From contig NW_022204508.1 in assembly GCF_008831285.2 (NCBI RefSeq), forward strand, positions 186,001 to 250,000: DNA of 64,000 nucleotides, given 5' to 3'. The notes below the pieces were generated by a model. That model was not told where the DNA came from. It saw only the letters and a program-made list of their open reading frames with translations, and did not search any database. The translations under genes and the position numbers were made by a program. This stretch comes from Nymphaea colorata (taxonomy: Eukaryota; Streptophyta; Magnoliopsida; Nymphaeales; Nymphaeaceae). Positions 23,646 to 36,125 of the stretch are shown here, piece after piece. Within the stretch, counting starts at the first letter, position 1. The number at the start of each line of letters is the position of its first letter.

Positions 23646-24399
23646 CTCCTCTGTTTTTTTCTTGGTAGAAGAAAGTGCTAGCAGAGGAAGAGAACTATAA
23701 ATCTGAAAATGGAAGGAGAGGAAGACAAAGGAAGGCCAAACAAATTTAGGCCCACCACTGCTTAAATCTGAAAATGGAAGGAGAAGGAAGATGATGGAAG
23801 TGCTCTATAGGCTGGCAAGGTCCATGATTGGTGCTAAATAAATTTAGAAAAATTCCAGAACCACAGACTTATACATCACCTATGCCCAGTCATGTTTGGT
23901 GATCTGACCATTGACTAGAAGTACAACTTGTTCATGAATGGTATTAAACTAAAGACAAAAAAAATTCCTAAGTCGAGTCGTAACTAGTGAAAATGGTGCC
24001 AGATATATGTTGCCCATTGTGGCACGTATATCTATTCCTAACCGTGAATATTGTATTTGAAGTTTTTGACAAAGTCAACTTTTATCTTTTCATTTTGTCA
24101 TTCCATTGACCACTTGTGTGTGCCTGAGCCTACCATCTTTATATGCCTCTTTTCTTTTCCTCTTAAAATCCCAATCGAGGAATCAATGACAAATCGATAG
24201 TGGCCCCTCCCTTTTTTCCATGACAGTCATTCATTTTTTTAAGAAATTATTTGTCTTAAATATTTAATGTTGTCTCAGTATTAATTATTTTTTTCACTTT
24301 AAAACATTAAAAAAGTCAAACACCAATAATTTAGAAAATATGTCATAGTTTTATAGGAAAATTATCGCTGTGGTGAGAATATAATGTATACGATGGGTA
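23646..24399. other. CNL 5' flank copy
   Basis: Matches the regions upstream of the CNL copies near 25870-26200, 31400-33100 and 54230-55310 (for example the CCATTGACTAGAAGTACAAC block). It probably holds promoter remnants, but no core promoter can be assigned. Confidence 0.5.
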
Positions 24400-25815
24400 T
24401 TATCAAGTCACTAATCCATTGGTAAGCAGTCACTTCCACATCAATGGCTTTCTTTTGGTCAATCAATCCATGTGCCATCCATTGCATGACCAATCTATCC
24501 ATTTTTATCTCATGATCCTTTGGATAAATGAAGCAATATACAAAACAACTCTCAGATAATGTGCCAAGTCATCGTAGCTCAGCATGAGACCAGGAAGAAT
24601 GCTACCACATATTTCAGAGGATGATGATGTTGAGGCAGGCATCTTCCATTCCCAGATCTCAGTCTTCTCATTGGTTTCCCAGTCACCTTTCGTCATCATT
24701 TTTGTACCTATTAAGGATCCTACTGTTTGAAGAACAAGTGGCAACCCACCACATTTCACCACTATTTTCTCCCCAATACGTTTCAAATGGTGACTCTCTA
24801 ATTCACGTTCTTGTTTCTTTGCCACACACAGAAACAAGCTTCAACTTTCATCGAAAGACATTTGTGGCAATTTATGAATTTTAGCACCAATCGCTTGGGA
24901 GACTTCTACCTTCCTATTGGTGATCAAAATCTTGCTTTCCTTGGCACCTCCCAACAGGATAGCTGCTAAGTCTCCACACCACCCTCCGTAACCGTGTGCA
25001 CAAATCACTCAAGGAAGTGGTACCCTTAAGTTCTCTGACCGATTCCTTGCATATCTTTTTCATCAAACCCATACGATTTGGCTTCTCTGAAACACAAACC
25101 CACCACCTGCGGTTCGCAAACTGTTCTTTGACTTCATTAAAAACCATTTTTGCAAGAGTTGTTTCCCCAATGCCACCTTGACCTACAATGGATACAATAG
25201 AAACACCATCTTTTCCGAGCGCACTACTCTCTTTGAAGCCATCAAACGAGAGTTCTTTTACTTTCTCTTTATCATCTGCCCTACCCGTGGGTGGTTGTGC
25301 AGTACCTATGAGATGGGTTATCTCTCCAGAATTGTCATGTTCACCACCAATAGGAACCTCACTCTTAACTTTTGGTGTTGTGTTGTGCAAATCCACCATT
25401 TTCTTATGTTGTTCCATTTCATTAAGCCATTGGTTGATCTTTTTAATTTCATTCCCAAGTTGGTAAGATGCAGATACATGTTCCTTAAAGCAAGAGCACA
25501 GAGTGGTCCAGGGCTTCCTTACCTTGTCCCTTTTGCAAAGTGCAATTGTGGTTTGGTATCGTTCCATGATGTCCTGGGCATCATTGAAAACATCCTTCAG
25601 CTGTCCCTCCAGATCTCTGTTGTCCCCATTGCTGAAAAAGGGCTTGTGATCTGTGACTTTGAGGGCATTCTGAAAGCATCTGAACTTCTCCTAGAGCACC
25701 TCGAGATCATCTTCGGCATTCAAGATGAGATCCACCTTTTCTTACAGCAAGCTGGCTACAGCCCCAACAGAATAGAAATAGGTGTTTGCACAAGGGTGTC
25801 GATTACTGTTGTCAT
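24400..25815 (-). pseudogene. CNL pseudogene, CC-NB-ARC only
   Basis: Start ATG at 25813-25815 (MTTVIDTLVQTPIS). A one-base frameshift follows at LLG, and TAG replaces a sense codon in the EVL(Q)EK region. CC and linker, with EVPIGGEHDN, lead to NB-ARC. The P-loop reads GQGGIGETTLAK, with Glu in place of the invariant Lys. About 56 bp that would encode kinase-2 (LLILDDL) is deleted near 24984, shifting the frame. RNBS-B is present (out of frame), GLPL is intact (CGGLPLVLQ), and RNBS-D is frameshifted. There is no LRR, because the gene stops at the 24400 breakpoint. Its closest relative is 29928-31395, with which it shares the CC lesions. Confidence 0.92.
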
Positions 25816-26265
25816 CTCCTCTGTTCTTTTTTTTCTTGGTAGAAGAAAGAGCTAGCAGAGGAAGACAACTATAAATCTGAAAATGGAAGGAGAGGAAGGC
25901 GAAGGAAGGCCAAACAAATTTGGGTCCACCACTGCTTAAATCTGAAAATGGAAGGAGAAGGAAGACAAAGGAAGTGCTCTACAGGCTGGCAAGGTCCATG
26001 ATTGGTGCTAAATAAATCCATAAAAATTCCTGAACCCCAAACTTCTACATTATCTACACTTCCTCTTTCTCACGTTTGTGGGATTTATAATTGTATTATG
26101 TAAAAAGTTTGGATGCATGATTTTTTTTTTGAAAATCCAAAATTTTGTTTAGCCCATCCAAGTTTCGTGACCTGACCATTGACTAGAAGTACAACTTGTT
26201 CGTGCCGCGAGGGAATGCCATCAACCTTGTCAAACTCAAGGCTGGTCTATTGTGAATAGACAAAG
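24400..26265 (+). repeat. Direct repeat copy 1 (CNL 5' half plus flank)
   Basis: Direct copy of 29928-31844, starting at TTATCAAGTCACTA and ending at AGACAAAG. Both carry the CC-NB-ARC half and about 450 bp upstream. Shared CC lesions show the parent was already a pseudogene. Private lesions (the P-loop Lys to Glu change and the kinase-2 deletion) arose afterwards. Confidence 0.92.
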
Positions 26266-26267
26266 TT

Positions 26268-29183
26268 GACTTCCAAAATACATGGATATCGGATAGACAT
26301 TTGTTTAAAATTGAACATAAATTTAAATCAAATCAAATATTGGCTGACTCAAAAAACTCAAGCTGGAGCTCAACTTGACGATACAACATCGAGCTCGAAC
26401 CCAACTTATTTAGCTTGCTTATGCTAAATATGTACTGTTTCTTTTAACTCGTTTAGTTAGTACTCGTTTAACTTGATGTCCCCATGATTGGGCTTAGGAT
26501 CAGGATCGCTGGGACTCATACAGTACTAAGTGTGGAAGGTCTCTCTAACGATAGCAACAAATTAAGATCAAGTGGCACTAGCCAGGCAAGGTTGGTTCAG
26601 ACCAATTACATGGCCAGGCTAGATTTTCTAGCTAGTCTTTCTAGCAATTTGCTTTCATGTTGGCTTTCTTGATTTCATACACATAAAGCCGCAGTTGAGG
26701 GTTTAAAAGAAGAAATCCAACATTTTTCGCACAGTGGTAAAAATGTACAGTTCATTAAGTACCTCGGTTGTTGCTGTGGCTTATATATATATATAAATAT
26801 ATATGTGTGTGTGTGTGTGTGTGTCTGTATAACAGTAGAACTCGACCCCATTTGCAATCTGCTTGCCGACAGAAGGACAGCAAGTTGTAGAAATTAAAGG
26901 AAAATAAGAGAGGAAAGCTTCAGCTTTGGAAGCTTTTTTGATCAGTGTGTGAAGGGTGTGGAATAGTTGGGTCTGATTTTAACCCAGATGTTTATCTTGA
27001 ACAAATTTAAGTGTTTTTTCTTTTTGACGAAAATAAAGTTCATGCAATGCACGGGATTGTTTGCCAATTATGTATTGTGGTCCATACCGCTGTCTACAAA
27101 CTACAAAGTCTATTTTTTTCTTTTCATTTTTGCTTGGATCTTGATGGCTGGGGCGAGCCAGGCGTGTTATACATTCACTTGCTGTCACTGAATTTTCGCC
27201 ATATTATAATCAAGTAAATTGCTGAGAAACATGTGATCCAGCAGGGCCTGCTTCCTCATAAAACAACCGATGCCAAAGCCTCATATGGACATGTTGGTGT
27301 GATTTCTTAGAATCTTACACTTTGGAAAAAGTTTTATAATTTCAATGCATTCATATATCCATCTGAGTTAAAAAACACACTGTAAAATGCATGAATTATA
27401 AATTATTCAACTATAAGCAGTTTCCAATTTTTTTTCAAACATCTCATATAATTTTGAAGAAATGTGTATAGTGCTAGCAAGTGCATCTTCTTAAAAGTTA
27501 AGAATGTAGGCACATTTTCAGACTACGGGTTTGTGTTTTAAATTTATGAAGATAATTAAATGCATATTAATGGCCTAAATGTGAAAACCTTTGAAGGCCG
27601 CTCAAATAATGGCCAACTTGGGATTTTATCATATCAGCTAATAAATCAGGGCCTTTGTGCATCAATTGATGGATTGAAAACAAAATAACATTTAAAATTG
27701 TTTTTAAAAATTTTCTTAAAGGAAAAAGGTAACTTTTAGTATTTGTACAGATTCAAGCCAAAAAAGGACATTGCCTTCTATTTGGTCCAAATAGCATCAG
27801 ATTTATCATTTATACATGGTACCTGCTGGTATTCACAAAATTGATCTTTGTTTTCAATTACAAAAAAAAAAAAAAAAATCATAGAGTTGGTCATCAATTT
27901 GAGGAAGTTAAAAGAGGTAGACAAGACTCCGTTGATGCATAAAAGGTATGCCAGTTCAGTTCAACAACACTTCAATTTACCGGACCGAAATCAAACAAGA
28001 GGGAGAGGGAGAGGGAGAAAGAAGAGGCAATGAATGGAAACACACATATTTAACCAAAATAATTAATTAGAATTTGTCACTAATTTTCAGTAACATTATC
28101 TATATATGTCTAGTCTTTCCCCAAGATGGTCCGTTAACTCCTGCGGCAGATGGAGTGCTGGACATGAGTCGATTGTCAACGATTGAAGGTTGGAGAGGCA
28201 AGCGATCTGTTGCTGTGCATCGGTGGGACATGTAGTTTCATTTTGTTGTTGTTGGGGAGTAATATTATTCACGTTCAGCAGAGACTTCAGATTGGGGAAA
28301 TCCCAAAGCGATAGCCCTCTCAGTTTCGGGAGGCATTGCCAGTGGCCTCCCAAGCTAATGTCCTTAGAGAAAGAGTGTAGGTGAAATTCCTCCAGTTGAG
28401 AGAAATCCCACACCCACTGGGGCACCCTTCCCCATTTGACCTCCTCATCAACATTATTGCCTCTCAAATACAGACAAGTAAGTGAGGGTAGAAATGTGGG
28501 TACTTGTGATGGCAATGGCGATGGCAGTAGTACTGCTGATTCTGAATCCAACCCCAACTCAATGAGGTTAGGTAGTTGCTAAAGCAATTTCCATCCCAAT
28601 CTTGCACTTGGGCAATTCTGAATCCAACCCCAACTCAATGAAGTTAGGTAGTTGCTCAAGCAATTTCCATCCCAATCTTGCACTATCAATGAGGTTAGGG
28701 AGCTGCTTCAAAATGTTCAGGTCAGACAACCACAACCTCCTTACAGCTGGCATGTGATCATCAGCTACTTGCTCTACCCTACCACATCCCTTCACCTCCA
28801 ACGACTCCAATGCAGGCATGTTAGCGAGTCTTCAGCTTTTCACATCTAACGACTCGAATGCAGGCAAGTCACCAATCGTGTTGAGCCCATCACACTCCCA
28901 AATCTCCAAGGACTTCAGCAAAGGCATGCTCCGTAATTCACACAATGTTGGGCAGTCGCTGACCCCCAATTCTTCCAATGATTTAGTTCCTATCCTATCA
29001 CTGTTGCCCTTGATGGGCAACTTAGCAGCCATACTGTTCGCAGCTTCCCATAATTCGTGTCCGAATACCATGCAGGCCTATCTCCTGTATAACACCAAAT
29101 TTCCATCCTCTCTATGCCATGTGGAGGTTTCAAATCCTCCAGCAAACCCTTCTGTTCAGAAGCACTACCAACTTTATCATCCT
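26268..29183 (-). repeat. Right arm of second inverted repeat
   Basis: Inverse of 17774-20720. It includes the 3' flank (26268-28095) and the LRR end of the CNL at 28096-31395. It begins at TGACTTCC right after the 24400-26265 repeat. A TA/TG run lies at about 26784-26824. Confidence 0.92.
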
Positions 29184-31395
29184 CTCGCACCTCGAAGTCA
29201 AATTTCACCTTAATTAGTTCATTCTTCTCCTTAAGCTCTACTTTCTGTGCATCAATTACTTTCACCCTTCCCCCACCCAAACCTTCTATTTACAATTCCC
29301 CCTTTAGTTTATTCAAGTCTTTTATTTCCTTAATATTGCATCCTCTTGTATCCCCCTTGTCATCGCATACGATAAACCTATGCAAGGTTCGTAGATTAGT
29401 AAGCTTCTCCAAGCCTTCAGCTACAAATCCCAATTCTCTGCATCTTTCAGGCAAAGATACCTCAAGTTGCACACTTCGCCTATTTCCTTGGGCAACTCTC
29501 CAATTCTGCTATTACTTAATCCAATGTTTGCAGGTTACGGAGTCTGCCGATTGAACTGGGCAACCGTCTCACATGAGAATGGCTTTGATCCAAATATTTT
29601 AGAAGTGCAAGGTCTTCAATGGACTTTGGCAGCTCATCGATCTGACATTCCCTCAATGACAACACTCTCAACTACTTGAAATTGGCTAAGTCTTTAGTAT
29701 AAACCAAAGGCAACTCACTCATAATATTGTGCGCAACTTATTTGCTGCTCTTCAGGCATTACGCTTTTGACTTCTGCATTGTCGACACCAAGTAATGACA
29801 GATGGTGGGTGTGCTCAGTAGCAGAGGCATGACTATATTCCTTTCCACCTATATATAAGGCAAGGTCATGCAAAATGTCATGCAATTTGAGATCCTTATA
29901 TTCAGTTTCTTCAATCATGAACCGATTTATCAAGTCACTAATCCATTGGTTAGCAGTCACTTCCACATCAATGGCTTTCTTTTGGTCAATCAATCCATGT
30001 GCCATCCATTGCATGACCAATCTATCCATTTTTATCTCATGATCCTTTGGATAAATGCAGCAATATACAAAACAAATCTTCAAATAATGTGCCAAGTCAT
30101 CGTAGCTCAGCATGAGACCAGGAAGACGCTACCACATATTTCAGAGGATGATGATGTTGAGGAAGGCATCTTCCATTCCCAGATCTCACTCTTCTCATCG
30201 GTTTCCCAGTCGTCTTTCTCTTCATTTTTGTACCCATTAAGGATCCTACCGTCTGAACAACAAGTGGCAACCCATCACATTTCCCACTATTTTCTCCCCA
30301 ATACGTTTCAAATGGTGACTCTCTAATTCATGTTCTTGTTTCTTTGCCACACACAGAAACAAGCTCCAACTTTCATCGAAAGACATTTGTGGCAATTTAT
30401 GAATTTTAGCACCAATCGCTTGGGAGACTTCTACCTTTCTATTGGTGATCAAAATCTTGCTTTCCTTTGCACCTCCCAACAGGATGGCTGCTAAGTCTCC
30501 CCACCACCCATCTAATTCACATAGATCATCTAAGATCAATAAGAACTTGCTCTTTGACAGCTTACTCCGTAATCGTGTGCACAAATCACTCAAGGAAGTG
30601 GTACCCTTAAGTTCTCTGACCGATTCCTTGCATATCTTTTTCATCAAACCCATACGATTTGGCTTCTCTGAAACACAAACCCACCACCTGCGGTTCCCAA
30701 ACTGTTCTTTGACTTCATTAAAAACCATTTTTGCAAGAGTTGTTTTCCCAATCCCACCTTGACCTACAATGGATACAATAGAAACACCATCTTTTCCGAG
30801 CGCACTACTCTCATTGAAGCCATCAAACAAGAGTTCTTTTACTTTCTCTTTATCATCTGCCCTACCCGTGGGTGGTTGTGCAGTACCTATGAGATGGGTT
30901 ATCTCTCGAGAATTGTCATGTTCACCACCAATAGGAACCTCACTCTTAACTTTTGGTGTTGTGTTGTGCAAATCCATCATTTTCTTATGTTGTTCCATTT
31001 CATTAAGCCTTTGGTTGATCTTTTTAATTTCATTCCCAAGTTGGTAAGATTCAGATACATGTTCCTTAAAGCAAGGGCACAGAGTGGTCCAGGGCTTCCT
31101 TACCTTGTCCCTTTTGCAAAGTGCAATTGTGGTTTGGTATCGTTCGATGATGTCCTGGGCATCATTGAAAACATCCTTCAGCTCTCCCTCCAGATCTCTG
31201 TGTGCTCATTGCTGAAAAAGGGCTTCTGATCTGTGACTTTGAGGGCCTTCTGAAAGCATCTGAACTTCTCCTAGAGCACCTCGAGATCATCTTTGGCATT
31301 CAAGATGAGATCCACCTTTTCTTCCAACAAGCTGGCTACAGCCCCAACAGAATAGAAATAGGTGTTTGCACAAGGGTGTCGATTACTGTTGTCAT
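28096..31395 (-). pseudogene. CNL disease-resistance pseudogene, full span (CC-NB-ARC-LRR)
   Basis: This would be an intracellular NLR immune receptor, and it is the most complete copy. Start ATG at 31393-31395. CC: MTTVIDTLVQTPIS, then a frameshift at LLG and a TAG in the EVL region. Linker with EVPIGGEHDN. NB-ARC (30246-30998): P-loop GQGGIGKTTLAK, kinase-2 LLILDDL, RNBS-B KILITNRK, then a frameshift at GLPL. Next come RNBS-D (CFVYCCIYPKDHEI) and LHDILHDLA in place of MHD (29715-30113). LRRs run from LTNLRTLHRFIV through DCPTLCELRSMPLLKSLEIW to VPQWVWDFSQLEEF, split by several further frameshifts, ending at a stop near 28096. At least six breaks make it non-functional. Its upstream flank is intact to about 35.4 kb. 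Confidence 0.95.
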
Positions 31396-31844
31396 CTCCT
31401 CTGTTCTTTTTTTCTTGGTAGAAGAAAGAGCTAGCAGAGGAAGACAACTAGAAATCTGAAAATGGAAGGAGAGGAAGGCAAAGGAAGGCCAAACAAATTT
31501 AGGTCCACCACTGCTTAAATCTGAAAATGGAAGGAGAAGGAAGACAAAGGAAGTGCTCTACAGGCTGGCAAGGTCCATGATTGGTGCTAAATAAATCCAT
31601 AAAAATTCCTGAACCCCAAACTTCTACATCACCTACACTTCCTCTTTCTCACGTTTGTGGGATTTATAATTGTATTACGTAAAAAGTTTGGATGCATGAT
31701 TTTTTTTTTCAAAATCCAAAATTTTGTTTAGCCCATCCAATTTTCGTGACCTGACCATTGACTAGAAGTACAACTTGTTCGTGCCGCGAGGGAATGCCAT
31801 CAACCTTGCCAAACTCAAGGCTGGTCTATTGTGAAGAGACAAAG
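29928..31844 (+). repeat. Direct repeat copy 2 (CNL 5' half plus flank)
   Basis: Partner of 24400-26265. In this copy the NB-ARC part continues into the LRR region, so it is probably the source. Confidence 0.92.
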
Positions 31845-32285
31845 ATGATGATGTCCCCATGATGACCATTACAAAGTGTTTCATATTTAGACTTATGATC
31901 AGGATGTCTGGGGCTCATACTAATCCAGTTCAGCTGTTGTCGTTCAACAAGCTCTGTTTGACAGAACAATGAGCTCAGAACGGGATGTGAAAGGTCATTC
32001 TAACAATGGCAACAGAGCATGATCAAGTGGAACTAGCCATGCAAGGTTGGCTCAGACCAATTACATAGCCAGGACTAGGTGTTGTTACTAGTCTTTTCAG
32101 CTATTTCCTTTCAAGTGGGCGTTCTTGATTTCATGCATAGAAGGCTTCAGTTGAGGGTTTAAAACAAGTGACGCAAGAAGCAAGTCCAACAATATCCCCA
32201 AAAGAAAAAAATTGTTCTTCCAATCAAACTCTCATTTTCACACAGTGGTGAAATGTACAGTTCATTAAGTACCTCTGTGGCTCTG

Positions 32286-32322
<37 letters not shown>

Positions 32323-33510
32323 GTATATACTCTATATATGTATATATATAGATCTAGAGATATTAAAAAAACAGTAGATCTTGACCCCATCTGCAATCTG
32401 CTTGCCGACATATAATCACAGCAGTTGTAGAAATTGGAGCAAAAGAAGAGAGAAAAGCTTCAGCTTTGGATGCTTTCTGATAGGTGCATAAAAGGTCAGA
32501 CTTTCACTCCCAGAAGTTTATCTTGATCCAATGAACGATGCTGGGAGGTAGGCTCTCCACCATTTATTAAGAAGGATTCATATGTACACGACAGAAGTTT
32601 ATCTTGATCAAATTTAGTGTTTTCTTCTACAAAAAAAGTACAAGTATCGGCAATTAAGAAAAATAAACATTATAGGCTAAGTGCACTCATGCAGGGGTAT
32701 ACAAGCTAATAGAATATGAATGGTATTAAGTTGAAGACAAAACAATTAATAAATGGAGTTCGAACCAGTGAAAATGCTGTCAATTACATATTGTGGTTCA
32801 TACGGATGTTGACAAATTCAATTTTTTTCTTTTCATTTTTGTCCACTTGTGTGTGGCTTAGCCTACCATCTTTAGATCCCTCGTATTTTATTTTCCTCTT
32901 GAAATCCCAATCAAGGAATCAAGAACAAATTGATAGTGGTCCCTCCTTTTTTTTAGACAGTGATTCATTTTTTTTATGAAATTACAAATTTTGGTTCAAA
33001 CATAAAAATACCAATAATTTCAAAAATATGTCATAGTGTTATAGGAGAAATTATGGCCGTGGTGAGAATATAATGTCCATGATGGGTATTATATGAAAAT
33101 GTAAATCAAATTCTTGAGAGATCGGTGAGTCCTTATGGTCTCTTATTCATCTAATATGTAGTTTATAGCCAGAATATTTCTTCTTTCAATAGAACCTGAT
33201 TAGTTAAATTTAAATTTGATTCCACAAGGTATAGTAGCTAAATTGCATTTGAAGTCTGTTTGTAATAATCCTATACAAAATTGATCATTTGCAATTCATT
33301 CTGTCCCCACATATAGAGAAAACCCCAAGCGGTGTAGCATCGTTGCCTGGACTGACAAGACAACGAAAGTTCACTGTTAGTTCATTTATTATGGGTGCTA
33401 CTGCTAGGGACTGCAAAAGATTGATGCATGACACTTTAGTTGACATGTACTCTGCTCTCCACCCAGAACCGGGTTAGAGGAAAAAAGGAAGGAGCTTCAG
33501 CCTCCTCAGG
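31396..33510. other. CNL upstream region, non-coding
   Basis: Shared with 54222-55718. Contains the CCATTGACTAGAAGTACAAC block, a second flank block with ACTAGCCATGCAAGG, and a TC/TA run (about 32286-32350). The promoter of the CNL must lie here, but no TATA box can be assigned with confidence. No gene is seen. Confidence 0.5.
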
Positions 33511-33870
33511 GCATTCATATAAACTAAAGCAAAAAATACAGTTGTGAGATGAATTTAATCCAAACCATCAATCAGTAAAGAAAACACGGTGACAAGAGCG
33601 TCATTTTCATCAGGATAGACCAAGGGTATTCATATAAAATAAAGCAAAAAAAAGTAGTTGTGATATATATTTAATCCATAATATCCACCAGTAAAAGAGA
33701 CAAAGTGACGAGAACATCATTTTCTTTACGATAGACAAAGGGTATTCATACAAACTAAAAGCAAAAAAAAAAAAAAAAAAGAAGACAGTTATGAAATGAA
33801 TTTAATCCAAAGCATCCAGCAGTCAAAAAGACAGTGATAAGAGAATAATTTTAATTACAACAGACCCAGA
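33511..33870 (+). repeat. Tandem array, three units of about 115 bp
   Basis: Units start at about 33511, 33626 and 33742 with ATTCATA(T/C)AAACTAAAGC. Each contains CAGTTGTGA, GAATTTAATCCA and a CAGTAAA...AGTGACGAGA-like end. The same array occurs upstream of the second CNL unit, expanded there to seven or more units. One diverged unit also lies at 2300-2365 and its copies. Confidence 0.8.
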
Positions 33871-33982
33871 AGAATGGCTGCAAGGTGCATGACAATGACA
33901 CTGGACTGCTTAATTGGATGCCGGTTTTAAGCACTAAAAGAGTGCACTGCTCATTCATTGAAGAAGAAGCCCCTTTGACCCT

Positions 33983-34022
<40 letters not shown>

Positions 34023-35423
34023 TGTTTTCATTCCATATGGTGACTTCAACTGATTTGGTGACATAGCTTCCTTTTATTGCTGGAACATTGCCTAATTTCC
34101 ATCTTTTGCCTGTCTGTGCAATTTATGGAGCAAGTTTGCTTAGCTTAACAACAAATGCATGGCGTGAAGCAGCAACCACAGTACTTTATATCTATTTCTT
34201 CAAACTTCCATCTGGCATTCCCTAATTCGTTTTCTTCTACTTTACTTCATATGTGTCAATGCATGCACGCATGCATCTGTTATGTGTGTGTGAGAGAAAG
34301 AGAGATTGAAAAAGAGAGAGAGTCAGAGTGAGAGAAAAAAAGGAAACAGTTGAGTGACCAAAAAGGAGTCCACCCATGAGGAATGAGATTCCTTCACCAA
34401 AGAAATATTGTCTCAGAGACCCTAACCACCTAAACTTTTCATGTTGACATGACACCCCTAAACTTTTTCCCCTCTCTATGTATCTTAAACTTCTTCTATA
34501 TTCAACATTAATGGCACAACAAGGTTTAAATACCAAGTCAATAATAGATGGTAGAATTTCACTTTCTATTTCTAGCTGAAAACAAGTCCTTCACCTCATT
34601 CCCCACACTAATTTTGAAGTTCTTGACGTTTGAAATATACTGTTGTGCATCATCTTCATTCCTACGTTCAGTTAGCTGGTACCACAATTTTTTTGAAGCA
34701 GAAAGCACTCTCTTGCTTGGGAGTCAAGAGCAAACATTTCTTTAGGAGTAACAAACGTTATTACACATTACTGTTAGTTGGTTGAATCAGTTCATGTGAT
34801 TGAACCACATTCCCATTGTGTTCCCAACTTATACATGTTGTGCCACTTTATTACACACACACACACACACACACATATACATATATATAAATATAAAATA
34901 TGAGAAATAGTAACTAGCATTGGGGTCAAATGGCTGCCCATCCATTAGCAATGACTTTCTTGACCAAGAGTAGTACACCTAATTAAAGGTACAACATACA
35001 ATTCTTGATTGATATTCAAATTTGGTCATCCGGAATAAGGGGACAGACACATTTTTAGCTCTTAAGGACTCATATCACTGCACACCAGATATCAGCTTAA
35101 CAACAGTTAATTTCCCATGTGCCACATGCCCAATTCTACCTGCAAAATTGGAAAAAGTGGTCACTCGGTTTGTGTGAAAATTGGAAAAAGTGATCACTCG
35201 GTTTGTGTGCATGCCTCAGGTGGGAACATTAAAAATTCTTTTACAATTATGAACAAAGTAAATAAGCACCTTTTCACCCAAAGTAAATCTTCCCTCCTAC
35301 ATTTTCTCTTTTTTAACTTGGGTATCTTTCTTACTGCAAATACGTGAAAAGATAAAAGATTTACCTGAAGAAGAGAAAGGAACTGCAACTAAACAGAAAG
35401 ATGCAGATCTGAAACGGGTGCAG
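33871..35423. other. CNL far-upstream flank, non-coding
   Basis: Matches 57886-59787. Contains TC/TG runs (about 33984-34025), a GA run (about 34283-34335) and an AC run (about 34853-34875). Frames present are not protein-like. At 35424 the large inverted repeat begins without interruption on this side. Confidence 0.5.
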
Positions 35424-35531
35424 TTGGTACACCCTTTTGACTTCAGGGAGGGTGCATGCACTGCCATTCAGGGACCTGTGGTTATAGCATCTACTGGGGT
35501 TCAGGCAAGGTAAACACCGTGGCTGTTAGGG

Positions 35532-35658
35532 GTATCAATCATTTTTAATAGTCACAATTAATGCCGTGGCTGTTGCATAGAACAAACAAAGCAGATTTTT
35601 GCTTTAGCCAGTGATGATGACCAACCTGTTCCATTCACGTAAATGACCATGGCCGTTG
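35532..35658. mobile_element. Small element or fragment interrupted by copia (left part)
   Basis: With 40289-40383 it forms about 222 bp that, like the copia itself, is absent from the tandem CNL unit: there GGCTGTTAGGGG (to 59905) runs directly into CATTATAGAATATG. The outer ends share TATCAA in inverted orientation and the inside carries GCCGTGGCTGTTG motifs. It may be a small DNA element that was the copia target. The class is unproven. Confidence 0.4.
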
Positions 35659-36084
35659 TGTAAACGCACAAGCTGCAGACCGATACAGCTGCTCACCGGA
35701 TGAAGGAAATTGTGAAGATCATGCCAGCTCAACGAATGAAGAAAATCATGAAGATCATGACAAATCAAACAAAAAGGCAACTATACCCGTTAGATTTGGA
35801 GTGATAAATCAAGGAAGAACACCTCACGAGGCAGGGAATCTAGGCAAGAAAAGTGTCAATGTATCCTCATCAAAGGAGAAAGAAATGATTATAGAAACTA
35901 GAAATTTAAGGAAGGATTGTTTGAATTTTAAACAAATCTGTAACAATCCCTCCAAGAAACATGCATAAATTATCTCATCAAGGGAACCTCATATCCATCA
36001 TTTTTCTTGGTGTGAGAGACAGTGGACGTAGGATTCTTTTTAATCCGAACCACTTAAAATTTTAGTCTTGAATTTTTCCTTTCA
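35659..36084 (+). repeat. 5' LTR of right Ty1-copia copy
   Basis: About 426 bp, TGTAAACGC...CTTTCA, followed at once by the tRNA-Met primer-binding site. Confidence 0.94.
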
Positions 36085-36096
36085 TGGTATCAGAGC
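36085..36096 (+). promoter_or_regulatory. Primer-binding site for initiator tRNA-Met
   Basis: TGGTATCAGAGC directly after the 5' LTR is the classic plant copia primer-binding site. An apparent ATG spans the LTR/PBS boundary and is not the Gag start. Confidence 0.93.
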
Positions 36097-36125
36097 ATAG
36101 TTCCGTGAGGATTAAAGATTTCTCC

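Noticed and set aside
30442-31459. Long plus-strand frames over 30.4-31.5 kb, 24.6-25.9 kb and 53.9-54.3 kb
   Set aside because: They are antisense shadows of the CNL CC-NB-ARC coding sequence.
33318-33480. Possible SINE (tRNA-like GTGTAGC(A/G)T box) here and at 55545-55680
   Set aside because: A loose box-A-like match only. No convincing box B, poly(A) or target duplication; the copies are explained by the tandem unit duplication.
33511-33870. Tandem array as a CRISPR-like array
   Set aside because: Units are contiguous, degenerate and about 115 bp long without spacers, and this is a plant nuclear genome.
36084-36125. ATG at the LTR/PBS boundary as the Gag start (also near 17115 on minus)
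   Set aside because: This ATG is formed by the LTR end CA and the primer-binding site TGG; translation from it reads through the PBS. The natural start is the ATG at 36126.
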